DNA from: JAJDIA01 sp031555735
Lineage (GTDB): Bacteria; Bacteroidota; Bacteroidia; Bacteroidales; Tannerellaceae
Length of the DNA stretch: 54,825 nt
Reading direction: 5' to 3'
Assembly (NCBI GenBank): GCA_031555735.1
Contig: JAVBUE010000042.1
Span: forward strand, 1-54,825
Made by a program: the position numbers and the translations under genes. The notes under the pieces are model-generated. The model was not told the origin of the DNA and did no database searches. It worked only from the letters and a program-made list of their open reading frames with translations. Shown here in pieces: positions 1 through 7,787 of the stretch (its first letter is position 1; the number at the start of each line of letters is the position of its first letter).

Positions 1-143
1 GCGGCAGGAAGAGCTAATCCAAACGCCTGCTCTATCTTTACATTCAACCTTGTAAACCAAATGTAGGACTAAGTTATTTTTGTGTAAAGGTCTTTTAGTA
101 ATTAACACCCAAACTGTAAACTGATTTCAGGAAAGGACACAAT

Positions 144-217
144 CATAGGTGGTTGTTCAATCTGTCACCTATGTTTGTTTGAACATCCACCTATGTTTGA
201 TGAAACGTTCACCTATG
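144..217 (+). repeat. 22-bp-period CACCTATG array in element A
   Basis: Four copies of CACCTATG with starts at 144 (inverted, CATAGGTG), 166, 188 and 210, each exactly 22 bases from the next. The spacers carry a semi-conserved GTTTGAACATC or GATGAAACGTT. The 22-bp spacing puts every core on the same DNA face after two helical turns, as in iteron-type protein-binding arrays. The binding protein is unknown. Confidence 0.85.
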
Positions 218-272
218 GTAGTTTTTAATGCCTAAGAGTCTCTTTATCAGCGCTTAATAATTTGTGCTGATC

Positions 273-310
273 ACGCCTGGGAGTTGCGTCGAAAACTCCC
301 AGGTGTTTTT
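273..310 (+). terminator. terminator-like hairpin inside element A
   Basis: CCTGGGAGTT (276-285) pairs with AACTCCCAGG (294-303) around an 8-base loop; three further outer pairs (one G-T) extend the stem, and five T follow. Element C keeps the structure with an imperfect 11-bp stem at 53524-53550 and a T5 tail. An intrinsic terminator is the simplest reading. Confidence 0.55.
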
Positions 311-563
311 CCAACAACCGGATGTAGATGCAGATTGATATGCTAACAACGTTTTTGCCCTCGGCAAATGGCGGTAGTAAGCAGTGGAAGGATGTGTGGA
401 AGGAAAAGCCTAAAAACAAGGGTCCTTCCACAATAAGTAGCTGATTATCATAGGGGGTGGAAGCAGTGGAAGGAAAAGGGCAAATCCCCTGTATATACTA
501 TTCAGTTAATTATAGGGCATTTTTGTAATTCAAGACAGCTTCTGAAATGAGCTGGGTAAGTCC

Positions 564-1421
564 TCATAATGCCGTGCTGGATTGCAGACGGGCGGAGGAG
601 AGCAATAGGAGGAGGGGTATATCAGGATATTGATAGTCGCCCATCAGTTGGTGGGGGAGTACTTCCGTTTGACGGACCACGATAGCACCTCCTTTTTTAC
701 TGCACAGCAGGTCTTTATCGCGCAAGGTACGCGTGGCAAAATTGAAAAGGAGATCTGGATTGAAGTGGGTGCCGTTGATCCGTACCTCGAAATGGAGATG
801 TTCGGTCGTAGCCCGTCCGGTGCGGCCGGTGAGCGCTACCGCCTGTCCGACCTTCACTTCGCTGCCCGGTTTGACCAGGTTCTTTGAGTTATGGCTATAG
901 ACGGTTTCCAGGCCGTTGTAATGCCGGACCACCACCACATTGCCGTAGGCCGCATATGGTTTGGCCATGCGTACCACCCCGTCGAAAGCAGACCGGATGG
1001 TGTCGTTCGGACGTGTTTTCAGGTCAACGCCCGAATGGTTTTTCCGTTGTCCGCCATAAGGCGATATCACTTTCGCTCCCGGAAGGGGGAACGCGTAATG
1101 GGGGGGACTGATACGCGACAGGTAGATGATCTCCTCGTTTCCGTTGGCAAACAGCTTTCCATCGCTTGCCTTGATATGTTCCGTATCCGCCGGCCGGATG
1201 GTGGCGGTGATGTCTTTCCGGCTGAGGTCTGCCTCAGGCAACAGTTCCGCCTTGGGCATTACGATGAGTGAATCGGTATGCTTCAGGGGAAGAACGGTGC
1301 GGGGAGGGTTGACTGGCTGGTCGGTTTTCTCTTCCGGTTTCTGGTGCGACGTTAGCGTCCGGCATGCTGCCACCAGCAAAAAAGCCATGAGTAAGATACC
1401 ACCGATTATCTTCCGTTTCAT
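564..1421 (-). CDS. M23 family metallopeptidase lipoprotein
   Basis: 285-residue predicted peptidoglycan endopeptidase of the M23/LytM family, which cleaves cross-link peptides in the cell wall. The N-terminus is a lipoprotein signal ending LVAAC (Cys20), so the enzyme is probably anchored in an envelope membrane. Residues about 30-105 form a linker. The LytM domain spans about 108-225 with the zinc ligands visible: His129 and Asp133 (HSGVD) and the HLH motif (His208, His210). All catalytic positions look intact, so it is probably an active enzyme rather than an EnvC/NlpD-type activator. It lies 7 bases downstream of the LacI-type regulator and should be co-transcribed with it. Some 55 residues follow the core domain, with no recognised motif. 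The exact bond cleaved cannot be told. Confidence 0.88.
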   Translation of the reverse strand: MKRKIIGGILLMAFLLVAACRTLTSHQKPEEKTDQPVNPPRTVLPLKHTDSLIVMPKAELLPEADLSRKDITATIRPADTEHIKASDGKLFANGNEEIIYLSRISPPHYAFPLPGAKVISPYGGQRKNHSGVDLKTRPNDTIRSAFDGVVRMAKPYAAYGNVVVVRHYNGLETVYSHNSKNLVKPGSEVKVGQAVALTGRTGRATTEHLHFEVRINGTHFNPDLLFNFATRTLRDKDLLCSKKGGAIVVRQTEVLPHQLMGDYQYPDIPLLLLLSSARLQSSTAL

Positions 1422-1428
1422 TCGTCTT

Positions 1429-2490
1429 TCAAATATAGTTGTTGTAATAGCTGATATTTTCCTTCACCAGGATATCCAGCGGCATGTAGTTGATCGGAGC
1501 GGGCTTCTCTTCCAGGACAAGATAACGGAAGAGGGCTTTGATGCAGTTCAGCCCCTGTACCTCGGGACGTTGGGCGATCAGGTGGGAGATCGGGCCGTTT
1601 TTCAGGTAACGGATATTCTCGCCGATCACGTCATAGCCGATCAGGCGGAATGCCTGTTTGTCGCTCCGGCTGCTGAAGTACGCGCCCGGCAAATGGGCTT
1701 TCGAATTGAAAATGATGCCGGCTTGTACGAGCGGATGTGCATCGAAGAAAGTATCCATGATCCGGTTGTTCAAAGCCGTATCATCGGCATGGATGATAAC
1801 CGGATGGATGGTGCCTGTGTAATGCGACTGTTCCAGGTAGTCGCGGAAGCCTTTTTCGCGGATCTGCACCTGGGTGGAATACATTTCTCCTTTACGCATG
1901 AAGCGGAAGAGTGCGATGTCTTCATCAGGCCGGATCTGTTCGTAAAGCAACCGGCCGGCCATGTATCCCGAGTCGTATGAATGGGTGCCAAAGTACGACA
2001 GGCAATGGGTCTCTTCGATATAGGCGTCAACCAGGATGTAAGGGATATCGTGGCGGTCGAGCTCACGCGTCAGGCTGATCACGCTGTCCCTGAACAGGGT
2101 GGCGATGATCACTCCCTGGCAGTTGGCCGGCTTGATCTGCGTGGCCAGTTCGTCGAAGGATGCCTTGTCGTACTGGTTGAAGAACAACGGGTGTATCTCC
2201 ACATTGTAGCTGGCAAACTCTTTTTCCGCCTGCTTGATGCCTTTCCAGAACATCTCCCAGTACTCTCCCTTGTCGAAGGAGGGCATAAGCATGTGAAAAT
2301 GGTATTCTTTCTTCAATGCCAGCGAACGGGCGATGAGGTTGGGTTGGTAATCGATCTCCTGCAGTACTTTTTCTACTTTCTTCCGCGCTTCTTCCGACAC
2401 CTTGCCCCGGTTGTGCAGGATACGGTCCACCGTGCCGGTAGATACGCCGGAAAGCAGGGCGATATCTTTGATCCTGTAGTTCCGGCTCAT
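1429..2490 (-). CDS. LacI-type transcriptional regulator
   Basis: 353-residue sugar-type regulator. An N-terminal LacI helix-turn-helix is clear at residues 5-25 (IKDIALLSGVSTGTVDRIL) with the hinge region to about 60. The rest is a periplasmic-binding-protein-like ligand domain (about 64-345), as in repressors that bind sugars or related small molecules. Its start overlaps the stop of the upstream membrane-protein gene by four bases (ATGA), and it is followed after 7 bases by the M23 gene, so all three form one minus-strand unit. No catabolic gene is adjacent, so the ligand and regulon are not evident. The HTH and domain order make the family call secure. Confidence 0.9.
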   Translation of the reverse strand: MSRNYRIKDIALLSGVSTGTVDRILHNRGKVSEEARKKVEKVLQEIDYQPNLIARSLALKKEYHFHMLMPSFDKGEYWEMFWKGIKQAEKEFASYNVEIHPLFFNQYDKASFDELATQIKPANCQGVIIATLFRDSVISLTRELDRHDIPYILVDAYIEETHCLSYFGTHSYDSGYMAGRLLYEQIRPDEDIALFRFMRKGEMYSTQVQIREKGFRDYLEQSHYTGTIHPVIIHADDTALNNRIMDTFFDAHPLVQAGIIFNSKAHLPGAYFSSRSDKQAFRLIGYDVIGENIRYLKNGPISHLIAQRPEVQGLNCIKALFRYLVLEEKPAPINYMPLDILVKENISYYNNYI

Positions 2491-3119
2491 GCTTCGTCCA
2501 CCAATTGAAGCGGTGAGTTCAGGATCCGGAAGCTATAGCAATACATCATCATGATCAGCGGGGTAGCGATGAATATCCCGATACCCAGCAACAGGAAGCC
2601 CACAATACAGATGAGCAGCTGGATGAGGATCAAGGCCACCAGTTTCCATTCGTGTGCTTTGGTAATAGCCCAACTCCGCTTGAAAGATTCAACGATCCCG
2701 GTATTTTCCTCGATAATGAGGGCGATTGCGTATTGCAACCTGCCAGAGAGGTAGAGGCCCGGCAGGATCAGGAGGCAGAAGCCGATCAGGGAAATAAGGG
2801 ATAAGACAAGGTTTGCAATGAAGAACTTCAATAGTTTGAACGCCTGCTGCCCATAGGCGGAGAATTGCGGTTCGATATCGTCGAGCGTCTGAAACATGTT
2901 CTTGAGGTATCCCATGGTGAACAGGTAGGTTATAACGCTGAGGATGGTGTTGGATACGATGATGCCTCCGATCGATGATTGAGCCGGCCATACGAGGATG
3001 GACAGGGTGAATAAAATAATGATAAAACCGATGAGCAGTCCGCATAGGATTGCCAGTTGTGATTTGGTGAACTTCCAGGATGTAAGGAAGATCTCGCCAA
3101 GGTTGAATGTCTGTTTCAT
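2487..3119 (-). CDS. multi-pass membrane protein, DUF975/YciC-like
   Basis: 210-residue integral membrane protein with about five hydrophobic segments (roughly 22-45, 50-72, 98-122, 155-178 and 178-200). The phrase EENTGIVESFKRSWAITKAH between segments resembles the conserved cytoplasmic loop of DUF975/YciC-type proteins, in which a helix before the last membrane spans carries a xSFxxSW-like motif. Function is unknown in that group. First gene of the operon with the LacI regulator (four-base overlap) and M23 peptidase. Upstream, CAAATTAA at 3152-3159 reads on the minus strand as a weak -7 box. Family assignment is tentative; membrane topology is secure. Confidence 0.7.
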   Translation of the reverse strand: MKQTFNLGEIFLTSWKFTKSQLAILCGLLIGFIIILFTLSILVWPAQSSIGGIIVSNTILSVITYLFTMGYLKNMFQTLDDIEPQFSAYGQQAFKLLKFFIANLVLSLISLIGFCLLILPGLYLSGRLQYAIALIIEENTGIVESFKRSWAITKAHEWKLVALILIQLLICIVGFLLLGIGIFIATPLIMMMYCYSFRILNSPLQLVDEA

Positions 3120-3222
3120 ACATGAGAAGACCCTTTCTGTGGAGTCTGACGCAAATTAAGCGCATTTTGTCGAATAAAACAATAATTGAATGGGTAAAAG
3201 TCTGACGAAAATACCGAAACGA

Positions 3223-3230
3223 TACTTTTG
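3223..3230 (+). promoter_or_regulatory. candidate upstream promoter P1 of RND operon
   Basis: TACTTTTG fits the Bacteroidetes -7 consensus TAnnTTTG. The -33 region is weak (TCTG at about 18 bases). A transcript from here would have a leader of about 200 bases running through the hairpin at 3288-3320. Confidence 0.4.
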
Positions 3231-3287
3231 TGTGAATGCCACGGAAACTCCGGAGGTCATAAAGGGTTTCACGGGTGTCGAAAGGTC

Positions 3288-3320
3288 AAATAATCAGAAT
3301 GTTCCGAAAGATTATTTTTT
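3288..3320 (+). terminator. leader hairpin with T run (attenuator-like)
   Basis: AAATAATC (3288-3295) pairs with GATTATTT (3310-3317) around a 14-base loop, followed by further T. It lies between the two candidate promoters of the RND operon, so it could stop transcripts from P1. The stem is A/T-rich, so strength is doubtful. Confidence 0.4.
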
Positions 3321-3364
3321 CAAAAAAAAAGTAAAATTAGTACCTGGTGATGGGTGAATTAATA

Positions 3365-3372
3365 TATCTTTG
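3365..3372 (+). promoter_or_regulatory. candidate proximal promoter P2 of RND operon
   Basis: TATCTTTG matches the -7 consensus TAnnTTTG exactly and lies 72 bases before the chosen ATG. No good -33 TTTG is visible at 19-21 bases upstream. Confidence 0.5.
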
Positions 3373-3443
3373 CATTCCAAAAACCACCCGCTACCGCTTT
3401 TGTGGGAATTTGATTTTACTTGAAGGCAAAAGAAAACAATATA

Positions 3444-4589
3444 ATGAGCATGAATATGTATGATTGTGTAAGTCCGATACGGACTAAATCTAAACAATTG
3501 GTATTAGTAGGATTAACCCTTTCAATGCTTGCCTGCGGGCACAAGGAGCAAGCAACTGGTAATGCAGTAGGGGAATTTGCAGTGATGACGCTGCAACCGC
3601 AGAACAGCGAGTTGAAAACCACCTATCCGGCTACCATCAAGGGTAAGCAGGATATCGAGATCCGTCCCAAAGTTTCCGGGTTTATTACGGAAGTACGCGT
3701 GGACGAAGGATCGATTGTCCAAAAAGGGCAGGTGATGTTTGTGATTGACCCCGTACCTTACCAGGCTGCCGTCAAAGTGGCCGAGGCAAACAAGAAAGTG
3801 GCGGAGACCAGTGTGCAGACTTCCCGCCTGACATTCAGCAACAAGAAGCAATTGCACGCCCAGGGGATTATCGGCGACTATGAACTGCAGGTGGCTGAGA
3901 ATGAACTTGCTACCCGTGAGGCCCAGTTGGCGCAGGCGCAAGCCCAACTGTTGAATGCACGTAACGACGAATCCTATACTAAAGTAGTCAGCCCTTCCAA
4001 TGGTATCGTGGGAACGATACCCTACCGCCTGGGTAGCCTGGTCAGTTCCGCCATTGTTACACCCCTGACAGTCGTTTCCGATATCTCGGAGATGTTTGTG
4101 TATTTCCCCATGACTGAAAAACAACTGTTGGGCATCACCCGTGAAGGGGGTACGATCCAGGAAATGTTGGCCAAAATGCCTCCTGTAGAGCTGCAACTGA
4201 TTGATGGCAGTACCTATGGCGAAACCGGCACGATAGAGACGTTGAGCGGTGTATTGGACAAAGGATCCGTCACCATGCGTGCCACGTTCCCCAACAAAAA
4301 GAACATACTTCGTAGCGGTGGTACCGGCGCGATCCGCATTCCTTATATGGAAAACAACGCCCTGATAATCCCTCAGAAAGCGACCTACGAGATCCAGGAT
4401 AAACGATTCGTATTCCTGCTGACAGACAGTTCTACGGTGAAAACTACCGAGATCAGTGTTTTCCCGATCAATAACGGGCAGGAATTTGTCGTTACCGATG
4501 GCTTGAAAGCCGGAGACAAGATCGTAACCGAGGGTGTTGGCACCAGCGTGAAAGACGGAATGAAGATTCAACCCAAAGAAACGAAGTAA
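3444..4589 (+). CDS. RND efflux periplasmic adaptor (HlyD/AcrA family)
   Basis: 381-residue membrane-fusion protein that joins the inner-membrane RND pump to the outer-membrane channel. I chose ATG 3444 (3450 is also possible) because it puts a lipoprotein signal in place: hydrophobic stretch then LSMLAC, Cys31. The reading frame is open further up only through a TTG. Domains follow the AcrA order: lipoyl half (about 70-102), alpha-hairpin coiled coil rich in Ala/Gln/Glu (about 105-175), second lipoyl half, beta-barrel (about 205-295) and membrane-proximal domain. First gene of a three-gene operon (gap of 3 bases to the pump). Substrates cannot be predicted from sequence. Confidence 0.93.
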   Translation: MSMNMYDCVSPIRTKSKQLVLVGLTLSMLACGHKEQATGNAVGEFAVMTLQPQNSELKTTYPATIKGKQDIEIRPKVSGFITEVRVDEGSIVQKGQVMFVIDPVPYQAAVKVAEANKKVAETSVQTSRLTFSNKKQLHAQGIIGDYELQVAENELATREAQLAQAQAQLLNARNDESYTKVVSPSNGIVGTIPYRLGSLVSSAIVTPLTVVSDISEMFVYFPMTEKQLLGITREGGTIQEMLAKMPPVELQLIDGSTYGETGTIETLSGVLDKGSVTMRATFPNKKNILRSGGTGAIRIPYMENNALIIPQKATYEIQDKRFVFLLTDSSTVKTTEISVFPINNGQEFVVTDGLKAGDKIVTEGVGTSVKDGMKIQPKETK

Positions 4590-4592
4590 ACA

Positions 4593-7500
4593 ATGAAACT
4601 TGATAAATTTATAAATCGTCCGGTACTCTCGACGGTAATATCCATATTTGTCGTTATTCTGGGTATCATCGGACTTCTTACGTTACCTGTAACACAGTAT
4701 CCGGACATTGCTCCGCCTACGATCCAGGTAAGTACGAACTATACGGGTGCCGATGCGCAGACCGTATTGAATAGTGTGATTGCTCCGCTGGAGGAAGTGA
4801 TCAATGGGGTGGAAGACATGATGTATATGACATCGACGGCTACCAACTCCGGTAGCGCCGACATACAGATCTATTTCAAACAGGGTACGGATCCCGATAT
4901 GGCTGCCGTAAACGTGCAGAACAGGGTTGCCAAGGCACAGGGATTACTCCCGGCTGAAGTAACCCGCGAAGGTGTGATCACCAGTAAACGCCAGACCAGT
5001 TTGTTGATGGCGTTCTCACTCTACAGCTCGGACGACAAATATGATATGGAGTTCCTGGAGAACTACATCAAAATCAACCTGATCCCGCAGGTACAACGTG
5101 TAAACGGTGTAGGGGATGCGATGTTGATGGGAACCGACTACTCCATGCGTATCTGGTTGAAGCCGGATGTGATGGCGCAATACAAACTGATGCCGAGCGA
5201 TATCAGCTCCGTATTGAGTGAGCAAAACATCGAAGCGGCTCCGGGGCAGTTTGGCGACCAGGGTAACCAGTCGTTCCAATACGTGATGCGCTACAAAGGC
5301 CGTTTGCAAACGGAAGAACAATTCGGCGATATCGTCATCCGCTCTACTCCCGACGGGAATGTGTTGCGTTTGAAAGATGTAGCCAACATCGAACTGGGAC
5401 GTCTGATGTACGGGTTCCAAAACCCGGTAAACGGACACCCGGGTGTAACAGCGCTTATTTTCCAGACAGCCGGATCTAACGCCACCGAGATTGTGAACAA
5501 CATCAAGGCCACATTGGATGATATCCAGAAAGACCTTCCTCCCGGTGTGAAGGTGGAAACGCTGATGGATACCACCGACTTCCTGTATGCTTCCATCGAC
5601 GAGGTTATCAAAACATTGATCGAAGCTTTCCTGCTGGTATTTATCGTTGTATATGTGTTCCTGCAGGATTTCCGCTCTACGTTGATCCCTACCATTGCGA
5701 TCCCGGTATCGCTTATCGGTACGTTCTTTATCCTGAGCCTGATCGGGTTTAGTATCAACTTGCTGACTCTTTGTGCGATGATCCTGGCGATCGCCATTGT
5801 GGTGGACGACGCCATAGTCGTCGTCGAGGGCGTCCATGCCAAGCTCGACCAGGGATATAAATCCTCCCGGTTGGCTTCCATCGACGCCATGAGTGAGTTG
5901 TCGGGCGCTATCCTCTCCATTACGCTGGTGATGATGTCCGTGTTTATTCCGGTGAGTTTCATGACCGGGACATCCGGTACGTTCTACCGGCAGTTCGGTC
6001 TGACGATGGCGTTTGCGATCGGCCTTTCGGCATTGAACGCGTTGACGTTGACTCCTGCGTTATGCGCCGTCTTATTGAAACCGCATAAGGAAGAGGGGCA
6101 TGAAGGAGATGGCGAACCTAAAAAGATGTCGGCGGTCAAACGTTTCCATACGGGATTCAACAGACTATATGATGGCATCTTAAAGAAATATAAGAATGGG
6201 GTGCTTTACTGTATCCAGCATCGTTGGCTGACATTCGGCAGTGTGATCGGCGGAATCGCCCTCATGGTGGGGTTGATGGCTATTACACCGACCAGTCTGG
6301 TGCCGAACGAAGACACGGGTGTCATATTCGTGGTGGTGGATCTTCCGCCGGCCACGTCACAGGAACGTACGACGGCCGTGATGGGGGAGATCGACAAGAT
6401 GTTGGCTGCCACACCTGCCATTCAGAGCCGTACGCAGATTATCGGTTACAGCTTCCTCATCGGTTTGGGTAACAACTATGGTACCTTTATCTGTAAATTG
6501 AAAGATTTTGAGGAACGGGGTGAGGGAGAAGACGTGAATACGGTGATCGGTAAACTGTACGGACAGACAAGGGCGGGAATCAAGGATGCCCGTATCATGT
6601 TGTTTGCTCCACCGATGATCCCCGGATATAGTATTACCAATGGTTTTGAGATGAACCTGCAGGATAAGACGGGGGGCGACCTGAACAAATTTTACGGGGT
6701 AACCCAGGGTTTTCTTGCCAAGTTGAATGAACGACCGGAAATTGCGATGGCTCAGACCTCGTTCAATCCTACGTTCCCGCAGTACCTGATCGATATCGAT
6801 GCCGCCAAATGTAAACAGGCGGGTATTAGCCCGAGCACCATCCTGGCAACCCTGCAAGGATACTTCGGTGGATTGTATGCGTCCAACTTCAACCGTTTCG
6901 GTAAGTTGTACCGTGTCATGATCCAGGCCGACCCGAAAGCCCGTGTAAATATGGAATCGCTGAACAATATCATGATACGCAACGGCGAAGAGATGTCGCC
7001 CATCAGCCAGTTCATGACATTGACGAAGATCTATGGCCCCGACAATGTCAAACGTTTCAATATGTTTACATCGATCACCGTCAATGGCGTACCTGCCGAC
7101 GGATTCAGCTCGGGAGATGCCATCAAGGCCATTGAAGAAGTGGCGGCGCAGTCGCTTCCCACCGGCTACGGCTACGAATTTTCGGGTATGACGCGTGAGG
7201 AACAAAGTACCGGCGCGAATACCACGATGATCATCTTCGGCCTGTGTTTCGCTTTCGTTTATCTGCTCCTGAGTGCGCAGTACGAAAGTTACATCCTCCC
7301 GTTGGCGGTTATGCTTTCGATACCGTTCGGGTTGGCGGGTAGTTTCATCTTCGCCCAGTTCATGGGTGTGGACAATAACATCTATATGCAGATTGCGTTG
7401 ATCATGTTGATGGGGCTTCTGGCCAAGAATGCCATCCTGATCGTAGAGTTCGCCCTCGAACGACGCCGTATGGGGATGAGTATCACCTGGGCTGCCGTGC

Positions 7501-7787
7501 TGGGAGCCGGTGCGCGTCTGCGTCCGATCCTCATGACATCGCTCGCGATGGTGGTGGGGCTGCTTCCGCTGATGTTTGCCACCGGTGTAGGCGCCAATGG
7601 GAACAGTACACTCGGTACGGGCGCTGTTGGCGGTATGTTGATCGGTATGCTTTGCCAGATCTTTATCGTACCCGCCCTGTTCGTTGCTTTCCAGTATTTG
7701 CAGGAAAAGGTGAAACCGATGGAATGGAATGATATGGAGAACAGTGATATGGATACTGAAATTCAACAATTCACAAAATCAGAATGA
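4593..7787 (+). CDS. RND multidrug efflux permease (HAE1 family)
   Basis: 1064-residue inner-membrane proton/drug antiporter of the AcrB/MexB type, a normal length for the family. Twelve transmembrane segments are arranged in two repeats, each with a large periplasmic loop. The proton-relay residues are visible: the Asp pair in IAIVVDDAIVVVEG (about residues 405-406, TM4) and the Lys in LLAKNAILIVEFA (about 945, TM10). The N-terminus FINRPVLSTVISIFVVILG is typical. Encoded between the adaptor and the outer-membrane factor, with a 4-base overlap to the latter, so stoichiometric co-expression is expected. Exports amphiphilic compounds; specificity unknown. Confidence 0.96.
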   Translation: MKLDKFINRPVLSTVISIFVVILGIIGLLTLPVTQYPDIAPPTIQVSTNYTGADAQTVLNSVIAPLEEVINGVEDMMYMTSTATNSGSADIQIYFKQGTDPDMAAVNVQNRVAKAQGLLPAEVTREGVITSKRQTSLLMAFSLYSSDDKYDMEFLENYIKINLIPQVQRVNGVGDAMLMGTDYSMRIWLKPDVMAQYKLMPSDISSVLSEQNIEAAPGQFGDQGNQSFQYVMRYKGRLQTEEQFGDIVIRSTPDGNVLRLKDVANIELGRLMYGFQNPVNGHPGVTALIFQTAGSNATEIVNNIKATLDDIQKDLPPGVKVETLMDTTDFLYASIDEVIKTLIEAFLLVFIVVYVFLQDFRSTLIPTIAIPVSLIGTFFILSLIGFSINLLTLCAMILAIAIVVDDAIVVVEGVHAKLDQGYKSSRLASIDAMSELSGAILSITLVMMSVFIPVSFMTGTSGTFYRQFGLTMAFAIGLSALNALTLTPALCAVLLKPHKEEGHEGDGEPKKMSAVKRFHTGFNRLYDGILKKYKNGVLYCIQHRWLTFGSVIGGIALMVGLMAITPTSLVPNEDTGVIFVVVDLPPATSQERTTAVMGEIDKMLAATPAIQSRTQIIGYSFLIGLGNNYGTFICKLKDFEERGEGEDVNTVIGKLYGQTRAGIKDARIMLFAPPMIPGYSITNGFEMNLQDKTGGDLNKFYGVTQGFLAKLNERPEIAMAQTSFNPTFPQYLIDIDAAKCKQAGISPSTILATLQGYFGGLYASNFNRFGKLYRVMIQADPKARVNMESLNNIMIRNGEEMSPISQFMTLTKIYGPDNVKRFNMFTSITVNGVPADGFSSGDAIKAIEEVAAQSLPTGYGYEFSGMTREEQSTGANTTMIIFGLCFAFVYLLLSAQYESYILPLAVMLSIPFGLAGSFIFAQFMGVDNNIYMQIALIMLMGLLAKNAILIVEFALERRRMGMSITWAAVLGAGARLRPILMTSLAMVVGLLPLMFATGVGANGNSTLGTGAVGGMLIGMLCQIFIVPALFVAFQYLQEKVKPMEWNDMENSDMDTEIQQFTKSE

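Larger units (their letters stand above)
77..549 (+). repeat. composite intergenic repeat element A
   Basis: Non-coding block repeated as element C at 53301-53876. The first 63 bases (77-139) are identical to 53301-53363. Then follow a 22-bp-period CACCTATG array (144-217), two stem-loops (249-268 region and 273-306), a cluster of GTGGAAG motifs (384-473) and a tail (about 487-549) with the shared string CCCCTGTATATACTATTCAG. Element B at 10.0-10.35 kb has the same order on the opposite strand but diverged motifs. The short reading frames across it are not conserved: A and C differ by a one-base indel in the GTGGAAG cluster. Positions 1-76 hold nothing I can identify. Function unknown; a multi-copy regulatory or protein-binding element is inference. 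Confidence 0.85.

Noticed and set aside
144..217. CRISPR array
   Set aside because: Units are contiguous with a fixed 22-bp period, no unique spacers, and there are no cas genes.
225..431. 68-codon minus-strand ORF, with a partly similar ORF at 53454-53759
   Set aside because: Similarity follows the repeat elements themselves; length and frame differ because of the 82-base module and a one-base indel, and there is no start signal or recognisable domain.
6357..7769. Long antisense ORF (470 codons) opposite the RND pump, and similar long shadows over uvrA, priA and bamA
   Set aside because: Codon-bias shadows of strongly coding genes; no domains and no promoter.
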